Position numbers and translations under genes: made by a program
Part shown: piece after piece, positions 1-5,653 of the stretch
How positions within the stretch are numbered: the first letter of the stretch is position 1
Layout: each line of letters starts with the position of its first letter
The notes under the pieces: generated by a model
Database searches by the model: none
The model's input: the letters and a program-made list of their open reading frames with translations, nothing else
Told to the model about the DNA's origin: nothing
Source of the DNA: Lachnospiraceae bacterium
GTDB lineage: Bacteria > Bacillota > Clostridia > Lachnospirales > Lachnospiraceae
Direction of reading: 5' to 3'
Assembly (NCBI GenBank): GCA_003488445.1
Contig: DNLO01000176.1
Coordinates: forward strand, 1-5,653
DNA: 5,653 nucleotides

Positions 1-1100
1 AGGGGAAGGTGGATCCGGACACACCCTGTGTGGTGATCTTCACATCGGGCTCTACCGGACATCCGAAGGGAGTGATCCTGTCTTCGTACAACCTGCTGAA
101 TGCAGCATCGGTACAGGTAAAGATGCAGGATGTGACATACGAAGACAGAAATCTGCTGATAGTGCCTCTCTTCCATATACTGGGACTCGTAGTATGCTTC
201 CTGCCTTGTGCCATGACGGGGGCAGAGCTTATCATACCCGATGACATCCGCACCGATACACTGATAAGGGTGATGAAAAAAGAGGAGTGCACACTGCTAC
301 ATTCAGTGCCTACCATGATCATAGCCCTGCTGAACAATAAGAACTTTGACCCTGCATCCTTCGGGAGTCTTCGATGTACCTTCCTGGCGGGAGCGGCCGC
401 CTCAGAGAGCCAGCTGCGGCTTTTCAGGGAAAAGCTGCCGGGCGATCACTTCATGATAGGGTACGGGCTCAGCGAGATGGCACCCGTGAGCTCGACTCTG
501 TATGAGGACAGCGATGAGCATATACTGCATACTGTCGGAAGACCCATAGAGAATATAGAAGTGAAGATCCGGGACAGGGATACAGGAGAGGAAATGCCTC
601 AGGGTGAGAACGGAGAGATACTGATACGGGGCTTCAATCTGATGACCGGTTATTACAAGGTGCCGATAGAGGAGCAGGCCATCGATGAGAACGGCTGGCT
701 GCAGACGGGAGATATGGGACACCTCGAAGAAGACGGGTATCTGGTCCTCTCCGGCAGATACAAGGAGCTGATCATCAGAGGCGGGGAGAACATCATGCCT
801 CAGGAGGTCGCCGATGCGGTGAGCGCATTGGAGGGTGTCAGGGACGTGAAGGTAGTCGGGGTGCCGAGTGATTTCTTCGGTGAGGAGGTATGTGCCTGTC
901 TGTGTATCGACAGAGGAGCCACTTTCGACGAGGATGAGGCAAGAAGAAAGCTGAAGGAGAACCTGGCGAAATACAAGATACCGTCATACTTCCTTATATA
1001 CGACAAGTTCCCGACTCTGGCCTCGGGCAAGGTGGATGCGGTGGCTCTGAGGAAGGACGCGGCGGAAAAGGTCGGGAAAAGGGATCCGGCGGAGGAATGA
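1..1100 (+). CDS. AMP-forming acyl-CoA synthetase (class I adenylate-forming ligase), 5'-truncated by window edge
   Basis: This is the C-terminal part of an ANL-superfamily enzyme that activates a carboxylic acid as an acyl-AMP and then normally transfers it to CoA in the cytoplasm. The frame is open to the left edge (first whole codon at 3). The GTG at 9 is an internal Val, because it sits just before the phosphate-binding loop and the usual 150-200 N-terminal residues are missing. Counting that Val as residue 1, I see the A3 loop TSGSTGHPKG (12-21), LFH (54-56), the A5 motif GYGLSE (151-156), TGD (233-235), the A8 hinge region with SGRYKELIIRGGENIMPQEV (248-267), and ASGK with the A10 lysine at 341. 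All core catalytic motifs visible are intact, so the gene looks functional. The substrate cannot be read from sequence; a fatty or aromatic acid is plausible. It ends 12 nt before the purE promoter -35 with no clear terminator, and I see no functional link to purine synthesis. Confidence 0.93.
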   Translation, partial: GKVDPDTPCVVIFTSGSTGHPKGVILSSYNLLNAASVQVKMQDVTYEDRNLLIVPLFHILGLVVCFLPCAMTGAELIIPDDIRTDTLIRVMKKEECTLLHSVPTMIIALLNNKNFDPASFGSLRCTFLAGAAASESQLRLFREKLPGDHFMIGYGLSEMAPVSSTLYEDSDEHILHTVGRPIENIEVKIRDRDTGEEMPQGENGEILIRGFNLMTGYYKVPIEEQAIDENGWLQTGDMGHLEEDGYLVLSGRYKELIIRGGENIMPQEVADAVSALEGVRDVKVVGVPSDFFGEEVCACLCIDRGATFDEDEARRKLKENLAKYKIPSYFLIYDKFPTLASGKVDAVALRKDAAEKVGKRDPAEE

Positions 1101-1112
1101 GCCGTGCAGGCT

Positions 1113-1141
1113 TTGACCATGGGGATAGATGACTGTATAAT
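1113..1141 (+). promoter_or_regulatory. Sigma-A/sigma-70-type promoter for purE
   Basis: TTGACC (1113-1118) is 5 of 6 to the -35 consensus, followed by a 17-nt spacer and a perfect TATAAT (1136-1141). Transcription would start near 1147-1149, giving a leader of about 68 nt before the purE ATG. The position also argues against the upstream in-frame GTG at 1144 as the purE start, since it would lie at or before the 5' end of the transcript. The assignment rests on consensus match and placement only. Confidence 0.78.
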
Positions 1142-1167
1142 GGGTGAGCGTAGAAAAGACGGATAAA

Positions 1168-1201
1168 GCCGCCGGATCGGGAGGTATATCGACCGGACGG
1201 C
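1168..1201 (+). promoter_or_regulatory. Hairpin in the purE 5' leader
   Basis: GCCGCCGG (1168-1175) can pair with CCGG-A-CGGC (1193-1201): eight GC base pairs with A1197 bulged. Inside it, TCG (1177-1179) can pair with CGA (1190-1192), leaving a purine-rich loop that contains GGAGG. The stem ends 4 nt before the purE Shine-Dalgarno sequence. No T-tract follows, so it is not a terminator. It may set transcript stability or ribosome access, or have no role. I do not recognise it as a known riboswitch class. Confidence 0.4.
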
Positions 1202-1205
1202 TGAC

Positions 1206-1212
1206 AGGAGGG
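1206..1212 (+). promoter_or_regulatory. Ribosome binding site that fixes the purE start
   Basis: AGGAGGG lies 3-4 nt before the ATG at 1216. The alternative in-frame GTG at 1144 has no comparable site and overlaps the expected transcription start. The 24 extra residues it would add do not resemble PurE, whereas the ATG gives the standard MSKIGIVMGSDSD beginning. Confidence 0.85.
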
Positions 1213-1215
1213 AAC

Positions 1216-1743
1216 ATGTCTAAGATCGGCATAGTAATGGGATCTGACTCCGATATCGCAAAGATGTCGAAGGCAGCGGAGATCCTGGAAGAATTTGGGA
1301 TAGAATACGAGATGCGGATAATCTCCGCACACCGTGAGCCGGATGAGCTCATAGAGTGGTGCAGGAGTGCAAAGGATAACGGGATAAGAGTCATCATAGC
1401 GGGAGCAGGTATGGCAGCGGCGCTGCCGGGGATGTGTGCGGCTCTCTTTAACGGACCCGTGATAGGGGTGCCTCTTTCGGCAAAGGTACTGGACGGACAG
1501 GATGCTCTGTACTCCATGCTGCAGATGCCTCCGGGAGTACCGGTGGCGACAGTCGCCATAGACGGAGCGAAGAATGCAGGAATACTGGCAGCCCAGATAA
1601 TCAGTGCCGGAGATGGGGCCGAGGCGGAGAGGATAGCCGGAAAGCTCGCGGAATACAAGAGGACGATGAAAGAGGGCGTGATGAAGAAGGATGCGCGTCT
1701 TCAGGAGACGGGTTACAAAGGATTTACGGAATCCGGAAAATGA
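1216..1743 (+). CDS. purE: N5-carboxyaminoimidazole ribonucleotide mutase, class I PurE
   Basis: PurE converts N5-CAIR to CAIR, the sixth step of IMP synthesis, as a cytosolic enzyme that is octameric in characterised family members. The 175-residue product is close to the usual 160-175. Visible motifs are GSDSD (9-13), the nucleotide and phosphate site; SAHREPDE (37-44) with the catalytic His39; AGAGMAAALPGM (62-73); and QMPPGVPVATVAI (103-115), followed by the AKNAG-type helix. The SAHR and QMP-GVPVATV features mark class I (N5-CAIR mutase) rather than the class II AIR carboxylase. Oddly, Ala69 sits where E. coli PurE has His75 in GGAAHLPGM, and Met66 replaces a Gly; see findings. It has its own promoter, leader hairpin and downstream terminator, so it looks monocistronic. 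No purK, the usual N5-CAIR supplier, is in view. Confidence 0.96.
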   Translation: MSKIGIVMGSDSDIAKMSKAAEILEEFGIEYEMRIISAHREPDELIEWCRSAKDNGIRVIIAGAGMAAALPGMCAALFNGPVIGVPLSAKVLDGQDALYSMLQMPPGVPVATVAIDGAKNAGILAAQIISAGDGAEAERIAGKLAEYKRTMKEGVMKKDARLQETGYKGFTESGK

Positions 1744-1772
1744 GATATCGTCGGAAAGGATGAACGATACGG

Positions 1773-1808
1773 GCGGCGGACTGCAGATGCAGCCGCCGCT
1801 CTTTCATT
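1773..1808 (+). terminator. Probable intrinsic terminator after purE
   Basis: GCGGCGG-A-CTGC (1773-1784) pairs with GCAG-CCGCCGC (1789-1799), giving 11 GC-rich pairs with A1780 bulged and the tetraloop AGAT. It is followed by the T-rich run TCTTTCATT (1800-1808). It begins 29 nt after the purE stop. The T-tract is interrupted, so termination may be partial. Confidence 0.75.
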
Positions 1809-1827
1809 GAAAAGCGGGGGGATTTTC
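1809..1827 (+). repeat. Short inverted repeat around a G tract, upstream of the purM promoter
   Basis: GAAAA (1809-1813) and TTTTC (1823-1827) are exact inverted copies flanking GCGGGGGGA. The element ends 4 nt before the candidate -35. It could be an operator half-site pair or chance in AT-rich DNA. It does not match the Bacillus PurR box as I know it. Confidence 0.25.
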
Positions 1828-1831
1828 TTTA

Positions 1832-1859
1832 TTGCACCTATATTCTTATATGTTATAAT
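1832..1859 (+). promoter_or_regulatory. Extended -10 promoter for purMND
   Basis: TGTTATAAT (1851-1859) is a perfect TGn extension plus TATAAT. The -35 candidate TTGCAC (1832-1837) is weak (3 of 6) with a 16-nt spacer, which an extended -10 commonly compensates. The region from about 1822 to 1893 is distinctly AT-rich against its GC-rich surroundings. Transcription would begin near 1866, giving a leader of about 40 nt, too short for a purine riboswitch. Confidence 0.75.
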
Positions 1860-1893
1860 ATCTTGGTTGCTTTATCGAAAAATGATAGTTGAT

Positions 1894-1900
1894 ACGGAGG
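1894..1900 (+). promoter_or_regulatory. Ribosome binding site that fixes the purM start
   Basis: ACGGAGG lies 6 nt before the ATG at 1907. An in-frame TTG at 1889 would place this site inside the coding region and has no ribosome binding site of its own, so the ATG is preferred. Confidence 0.85.
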
Positions 1901-1906
1901 ACAGAT

Positions 1907-2938
1907 ATGGATTATAAATCCGCCGGTGTGGACATAGAGGCAGGCTACAGGTCTGTAGAACTGATAAAGGACTATGTCAAAGCCACGGGCCGGCCCGAGG
2001 TGCTGGGAGGACTCGGAGGCTTTTCGGGCGCTTTCAGCCTCAGGAGTATAAAGGATATGGAAGATCCCGTTCTTCTTTCGGGAACTGATGGGGTGGGTAC
2101 CAAGATCAAGCTCGCCTTCATCATGGACAAGCACGATACCATAGGTATAGACTGCGTCGCGATGTGCGTGAACGATGTCGCCTGTGCGGGGGGAGAGCCG
2201 CTCTACTTCCTTGATTATATTGCCTGCGGCAAGAACTATCCCGAGAAGATAGCGCAGATAGTAAAGGGAGTGGCTGAAGGCTGCAAGATGGCAGGAGCTG
2301 CCCTGATCGGCGGCGAGACGGCAGAGCACCCCGGGCTGATGCCCGAGGACGAGTACGACCTCGCAGGATTTGCCGTAGGCGTGGCAGACAGAAAAGACAT
2401 CATAGACGGGAGTACCATACGTCCGGGGGACACCCTGATAGGGATAGCTTCATCGGGTGTGCATTCCAACGGCTTCTCGCTGGTACGCAAGATATTCAGG
2501 ATGGATGAGCAGTCGCTCTCGAGGTACTACGACGATCTCGGGTGCTCGCTGGGAGACGCACTGATCACCCCGACCATCATATATGTAAAAGCGCTCAAAG
2601 GACTGAAGGATGCCGGGATAAAGGTGAAGGGGTGCTCGCATATCACCGGAGGGGGATTCTATGAGAATATCCCGAGGATGCTGCCCGAGGGCACATCGGC
2701 AAGGATAGACAAGAAGTCCTACCCGGTGCCGCCCATATTCACGCTGATGCAGGCAGAAGGCAGGGTCGAAGAGAGGATGATGTACAATACCTACAACATG
2801 GGACTGGGCATGGTGCTGGCTACGGACAGCGCCGATGCGGATGCCGCCGTGGCTGCCATAAACGCTGCCGGAGAGAAAGCCTATATCGTGGGAGAGGCAG
2901 TATCCGGAGACAAGAGCGTGGAGCTGTACGAAGCATGA
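1907..2938 (+). CDS. purM: Phosphoribosylformylglycinamidine cyclo-ligase (AIR synthetase)
   Basis: PurM uses ATP to close the imidazole ring of FGAM, giving AIR, the substrate feeding the PurK/PurE step. The 343-residue product is the normal size. Family motifs in order are GGFSGAF (37-43), GTDGVGTKIKLA (59-70; the glycine-rich ATP and substrate signature), CVNDVACAGGEPLYFLDY (87-104), GGETAEHPG (135-143), SSGVHSNGF (182-190), HITGGGFYENIPR (245-257) and YNMGLGM (296-302). The N-terminal domain forms the dimer core and the C-terminal AIRS domain starts near residue 175. It is the first gene behind the promoter at 1832-1859, and its stop overlaps the purN start by 4 nt. No missing key residue or frameshift is seen. 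Confidence 0.98.
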   Translation: MDYKSAGVDIEAGYRSVELIKDYVKATGRPEVLGGLGGFSGAFSLRSIKDMEDPVLLSGTDGVGTKIKLAFIMDKHDTIGIDCVAMCVNDVACAGGEPLYFLDYIACGKNYPEKIAQIVKGVAEGCKMAGAALIGGETAEHPGLMPEDEYDLAGFAVGVADRKDIIDGSTIRPGDTLIGIASSGVHSNGFSLVRKIFRMDEQSLSRYYDDLGCSLGDALITPTIIYVKALKGLKDAGIKVKGCSHITGGGFYENIPRMLPEGTSARIDKKSYPVPPIFTLMQAEGRVEERMMYNTYNMGLGMVLATDSADADAAVAAINAAGEKAYIVGEAVSGDKSVELYEA

Positions 2939-3585
2939 GCAATGCTGACGGCACTTCATTCAGGATAGCGGTACTGGTATCGGGCGGAGGCACGAATCTC
3001 CAGGCCATAATAGATGCCATAGCTTCCGGCAGGATAAGCAATACGAAGATCGTACGGGTCATAAGCAACAAGAAGGATGCCTATGCCCTGGAGAGGGCCG
3101 CGAAGGCCGGGATAGAGTCGGCAGCTGTCAGCAGAGCGGACTACCCGGATAAGGAAAGCTTTGAGAAGGCACTGCTTAGTGCGGTGGATGATGCGAAGGC
3201 AGACCTCATAGTGCTGGCAGGATTCCTGGTGGTGCTTCCGGCGGAGCTGACGGACAGGTATGCAGGCAGGATCATCAATATACATCCATCGCTCATACCG
3301 TCTTTTTGCGGCAAAGGCTATTACGGCCTAAGGGTGCATGAAGAAGCACTGAAAAGAGGAGTGAAGGTCACGGGAGCCACCGTGCATTTCGTGGACTCGG
3401 GCTGCGATACCGGCCCGATCATCGCACAGAAGGCAGTGTACATTGAGGAGGGCGACACTCCCGAAGTATTGCAGAGACGTGTGATGGAGCAGGCGGAATG
3501 GGTGATACTGCCGCAGGCCATTGATGACATTGCGAACGGACGTATAGAGTGTGACAGCTCAGGCAGAGTGGTACGGAAAGGATGA
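2935..3585 (+). CDS. purN: Phosphoribosylglycinamide formyltransferase (GAR transformylase)
   Basis: PurN transfers a formyl group from 10-formyltetrahydrofolate to GAR, giving FGAR. The product is 216 residues. Visible motifs are SGGGTNLQAII (16-26) for the GAR phosphate, SNKKDAYALERA (44-55), LAGFLVVLP (94-102), and the catalytic triad Asn115, His117 (in INIHPSL) and Asp158 (in CDTGP), matching E. coli Asn106, His108 and Asp144. The loop SFCGKGYYGLRVHEEAL (123-139) is longer than the E. coli equivalent; I recall this form from clostridial and Bacteroidetes PurN. The start is the ATG inside the ATGA overlap with the purM stop, implying translational coupling. Only a modest GTGGAG (2918-2923) lies upstream. 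The N-terminus extends about 8 residues beyond the typical beginning. Confidence 0.97.
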   Translation: MSNADGTSFRIAVLVSGGGTNLQAIIDAIASGRISNTKIVRVISNKKDAYALERAAKAGIESAAVSRADYPDKESFEKALLSAVDDAKADLIVLAGFLVVLPAELTDRYAGRIINIHPSLIPSFCGKGYYGLRVHEEALKRGVKVTGATVHFVDSGCDTGPIIAQKAVYIEEGDTPEVLQRRVMEQAEWVILPQAIDDIANGRIECDSSGRVVRKG

Positions 3586-3592
3586 GGAGCAG

Positions 3593-4864
3593 ATGAATGT
3601 CTTGATAGTAGGCGGAGGCGGCAGAGAACATGCGATAGCATATGCCGTGTCACAGAGCCCTAAAGTAGATAAGCTGTACTGTGTGCCGGGTAACGCCGGG
3701 ATAGCGGGGCTCGCAGAGTGCGTGGATATAAAGGTGATGGAGTTCGAGGAGGTCGCCAGGTTTGCGAAGAAGATCAAGGCGGATCTCGTGATAGTGGGAC
3801 CCGACGATCCTCTGGCAGGCGGCATCGTGGATGTGCTGGAGAAGGCGGGACTCCGTGTCTTCGGACCTGCGAAGAACGCTGCCATACTGGAGGGGAGCAA
3901 GGCTTTCTCCAAGGATCTGATGAAGAAATACAATATACCTACGGCACAGTATGAGGTGTTCGATAATGCGGCTGACGCTCTCAAGTATCTGAACGATGCG
4001 AAGCTGCCTATCGTGCTGAAGGCAGACGGACTGGCTCTGGGCAAGGGAGTGCTCATATGCAACACCCTGGAGGAGGCGAGATCGGGCGTGAAAGAGATCA
4101 TGCTCGACAAGAAGTTCGGAACGGCAGGCAACAAGCTGGTGATAGAGGAATACATGACCGGACGCGAGGTCTCGGTGCTCACCTTCTGCGACGGCAAGAC
4201 AATAAAGGTGATGAGCTCCGCGCAGGATCACAAGAGGGCAGGGGACGGAGATACCGGACTCAATACCGGAGGTATGGGTACATTCTCGCCTTCACCCTTC
4301 TATACAAAGAAGATAGACGACTTCTGCAGGAAGAATATATACAAGCCTACAGTGGAGGCCATGGCTTCCGAGGGCAGGCCCTTCAAGGGCGTGATCTTCT
4401 TCGGTCTGATGCTCACTGAGGACGGTCCGAAGGTGCTGGAATATAACGCGAGGTTCGGTGATCCCGAGGCACAGGTGGTACTGCCCAGGATGAAAAATGA
4501 TATAATCGATGTGATGGAGGCGTGTGTGGACGGCACTCTCGGCAAGATCAAGCTGGAGTTCGAGGACAATGCGGCTGTCTGTGTGATGCTGGCATCGAAG
4601 GGATATCCGGAAAAGTACGAGAGAGGCTTCCTGATCGAGGGGCTCGAAAACTTCGAGGGGAAGGAAGGCTACTATGTCTTCCATTCCGGCACGAAGAAGA
4701 CCGGCAAGGGAATAGTGACGAACGGCGGAAGAGTGCTGGGTGTCACGGCAAAGGGAGCCACCCTCAAAGAGGCAAGAGAGAATGCGTACAAAGCGACGGA
4801 GTGGATAAGCTTTGATAACAAATACTTCAGACATGATATAGGTAAGGCAATAGATGAAGCATAG
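3593..4864 (+). CDS. purD: Phosphoribosylamine-glycine ligase (GAR synthetase)
   Basis: PurD joins phosphoribosylamine and glycine with ATP to make GAR, the second step of the pathway and the substrate of PurN. The 423 residues match the family. An N-terminal Rossmann-like domain starts MNVLIVGGGGREHA (1-14) and contains VPGNAG (31-36) and IVGPDDPLAGG (67-77). The ATP-grasp core has GSKAFSKDLM (101-110), VLKADGLALGKG (141-152), IEEYMTGREVSVL (184-196), QDHKRAGDGDTGLNTGGMG (211-229) and LEYNARFGDPE (282-292), the last carrying metal ligands. A C-terminal ATP-grasp-C domain follows from about 325. The ATG at 3593 is chosen over an in-frame upstream ATG at 3551, which would lie inside purN and add 14 unrelated residues. 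GAGGAG (3584-3589) or AAAGGA (3577-3582) is the ribosome site. The gene follows purN by 7 nt; purH, often placed between them in clostridial clusters, is absent. Confidence 0.98.
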   Translation: MNVLIVGGGGREHAIAYAVSQSPKVDKLYCVPGNAGIAGLAECVDIKVMEFEEVARFAKKIKADLVIVGPDDPLAGGIVDVLEKAGLRVFGPAKNAAILEGSKAFSKDLMKKYNIPTAQYEVFDNAADALKYLNDAKLPIVLKADGLALGKGVLICNTLEEARSGVKEIMLDKKFGTAGNKLVIEEYMTGREVSVLTFCDGKTIKVMSSAQDHKRAGDGDTGLNTGGMGTFSPSPFYTKKIDDFCRKNIYKPTVEAMASEGRPFKGVIFFGLMLTEDGPKVLEYNARFGDPEAQVVLPRMKNDIIDVMEACVDGTLGKIKLEFEDNAAVCVMLASKGYPEKYERGFLIEGLENFEGKEGYYVFHSGTKKTGKGIVTNGGRVLGVTAKGATLKEARENAYKATEWISFDNKYFRHDIGKAIDEA

Positions 4865-4867
4865 TAT

Positions 4868-4873
4868 GAGGAG
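4868..4873 (+). promoter_or_regulatory. Ribosome binding site favouring the start at 4884
   Basis: GAGGAG lies 10 nt before the ATG at 4884. Another in-frame ATG at 4866 is only 1 nt after the purD stop, has only a poor upstream site, and would add MRRNEK. Either start gives a positively charged signal peptide, so the choice is moderately secure. Confidence 0.55.
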
Positions 4874-4883
4874 AAACGAGAAG

Positions 4884-5653
4884 ATGAGATTACACAGGTT
4901 GGCAAGAAAACTGACAGTCATAACGGTAGCTGTGGCACTGATGTGCCAGACGGCAGCGACCGCGACAGCATACGCGGACGAGAACGTGGAGGAAGCACCT
5001 GCACCGGAAGAGGGTGCGGAAGGCGGAGAGCTCCCCGAGGGAGAGCTTCCCCTGCCGGAAGACGGGGCGGCTGAAGGAGAGGCTGCACCTGCTGATGCGG
5101 TCACACCCGGCTCCATCATGGCAAATAACGGAATGTATATAGCGAACACATTCCCGGATTCATATCTGCCCTCGGGCTTCAGGAAGCAGACAGTGGCCTA
5201 TCAGGGACAGAACGTGGATCTGGCTTATATGGATGCATCGGGCGGAGCGGTGACCCTTGCTTACCTCACGGATGCTACGGGATCCTTCGGAGACTTTTAT
5301 CTGTGCGATACAGCTACAGCGACCATGTCGGATTATGTGAGGTTCGAGGGAGGCAACGACAGATTCCTGATAGTGCTCAATCCTTCCGGAGTATCGGTCC
5401 CTGACGGATTCGTGCCCGCTTCACTTACCGTAAACGGCAAGTCTGTACAGGCATGGGTGTATTCGGAGGACGGCGATTCCTCGTCGGAAGATGACAAGGA
5501 CGATGACAAAAAGAAGGATGAAGATAAGGAAAAAGATGAGGACAAGAAGGGAGGTCTGCTGGGACTCTTCGGGAGTCTGGCACCGGTAAAGGCATATGCC
5601 GGAGAGCTGGATCTGGGAGTCGGTGCAGGTGCCGAGACGGGAGCGCCCGAAGG
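4884..5653 (+). CDS. Exported protein of unknown function with signal peptide and charged linkers, 3'-truncated by window edge
   Basis: The frame is open to the right edge: 256 codons plus 2 bases, no stop. Residues 1-31 form a classical signal peptide: basic MRLHRLARKL, a hydrophobic core, and a likely signal peptidase I cut after AYA (29-31). Cys21 follows a Met, so it is not a good lipobox. Residues 32-76 are acidic and rich in Pro, Glu, Gly and Ala, with an imperfect ELPEGELPLPE repeat. Residues 77-193 look like one compact domain (IANTFPDSYLPSGF, then VTLAYLTD and GDFYLCD, ending QAWVY) of alternating beta-type character. I recall similar small domains in exported clostridial proteins but cannot name a family. 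Residues 195-222 are almost entirely Asp, Glu, Lys and Ser. Then comes a short apolar stretch, GLLGLFGSLAPVKAYAG (224-240). It starts 19 nt after purD without an intervening terminator, so co-transcription is likely. Function is unknown; a cell-envelope role is inferred only from export. Confidence 0.85.
   Translation, partial: MRLHRLARKLTVITVAVALMCQTAATATAYADENVEEAPAPEEGAEGGELPEGELPLPEDGAAEGEAAPADAVTPGSIMANNGMYIANTFPDSYLPSGFRKQTVAYQGQNVDLAYMDASGGAVTLAYLTDATGSFGDFYLCDTATATMSDYVRFEGGNDRFLIVLNPSGVSVPDGFVPASLTVNGKSVQAWVYSEDGDSSSEDDKDDDKKKDEDKEKDEDKKGGLLGLFGSLAPVKAYAGELDLGVGAGAETGAPE
5466..5549 (+). other. Low-complexity Asp/Glu/Lys-rich linker in the exported protein
   Basis: Twenty-eight codons (residues 195-222) encode a Ser-containing acidic start followed by alternating runs of Asp/Glu and Lys, built mainly from GAT, GAC, GAA, GAG, AAG and AAA. 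The DNA is strongly purine-rich on the + strand. It probably forms a flexible or extended charged spacer between the folded domain and whatever lies beyond. It is internal to the reading frame and does not interrupt it. Confidence 0.8.

Noticed and set aside
1097..1132. Tiny open frame (11 codons) overlapping the end of the acyl-CoA ligase gene, preceded by GGAGGA
   Set aside because: The GGAGGA touches the ATG with no spacing, so it cannot serve as a normal ribosome site, and the frame runs through the purE promoter -35.
1144..1215. In-frame GTG start giving purE 24 extra N-terminal residues
   Set aside because: It overlaps the expected transcription start, has no ribosome site, and the extra residues do not resemble PurE. 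The ATG at 1216 has AGGAGGG in front of it.
984..1658. Long open frame on the - strand (224 codons) across the acyl-CoA ligase end and purE
   Set aside because: It lies opposite well-supported genes, has a Ser/Pro/Ile-rich composition typical of a reverse-strand shadow, and has no recognisable motif or ribosome site.
4812..4842. Possible promoter inside the purD end (TTGATA, then TGATATAGG) for the exported protein gene
   Set aside because: The -10 is only 4 of 6 and the spacer is 19 nt, so it is weaker than the two promoters accepted here. It remains possible but is not supported enough to annotate.
4938..4952. Cys21 of the exported protein as a lipoprotein lipobox
   Set aside because: The residue before Cys is Met rather than Gly, Ala or Ser, and a good AYA signal peptidase I site lies ten residues further on.
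4292..5149. Open frame on the - strand (285 codons) opposite the end of purD and the start of the exported protein gene
   Set aside because: It overlaps purD and the signal-peptide gene, both strongly supported. Its Ser/Ala/Pro-rich start is simply the complement of the acidic Glu/Pro/Gly codons on the + strand.
1..5653. CRISPR arrays, insertion sequences, tRNA or rRNA genes, phage or toxin-antitoxin modules
   Set aside because: No direct-repeat array, transposase, cloverleaf or small paired open frames were seen; nearly all of the window is accounted for by housekeeping genes.

Overview
The window is an ordinary bacterial chromosomal stretch with every supported gene on the + strand: the 3' part of an acyl-CoA synthetase-type gene, four de novo purine biosynthesis genes (purE, purM, purN, purD), and the 5' part of a gene for an unrecognised exported protein. 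The likely source is an anaerobic Clostridia-type Bacillota. The signs are Shine-Dalgarno-led starts, sigma-A-like promoters, a purE-purM-purN-purD order, a PurN loop of the form I recall from clostridial proteins, and an exported protein with acidic and lysine-rich low-complexity linkers. Frequent ATA (Ile) and AGG/AGA (Arg) codons in GC-rich coding DNA fit a higher-GC clostridial lineage. The family or genus cannot be fixed from the sequence alone.

Layout. Positions 1-1100 hold the C-terminal two thirds or so of an AMP-forming acyl/aryl-CoA ligase that begins outside the window. Positions 1101-1215 are a promoter-leader region: a near-consensus promoter (TTGACC, 17 nt, TATAAT), then a roughly 68-nt leader with a hairpin just before the purE ribosome binding site. 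purE (1216-1743) is followed by a hairpin resembling an intrinsic terminator (1773-1808) and by an AT-rich stretch with an extended -10 promoter (1832-1859). That second promoter should drive purM (1907-2938), purN (2935-3585, ATGA overlap) and purD (3593-4864, 7-nt gap). The last gene starts 19 nt after purD with no terminator between them, so it probably shares the transcript. It encodes a signal-peptide protein and runs off the right edge without a stop.

How the genes work together. PurD makes glycinamide ribonucleotide (GAR), PurN formylates it, PurM closes the imidazole ring to give AIR, and PurE delivers CAIR. PurF, PurL, PurK, PurC, PurB and PurH are not in the window, so the pathway must be completed from elsewhere. 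I find no evidence for a novel system. The points most worth checking are an Ala where class I PurE normally has its second active-site His, and the exported protein of unknown function attached to the purine transcription unit.
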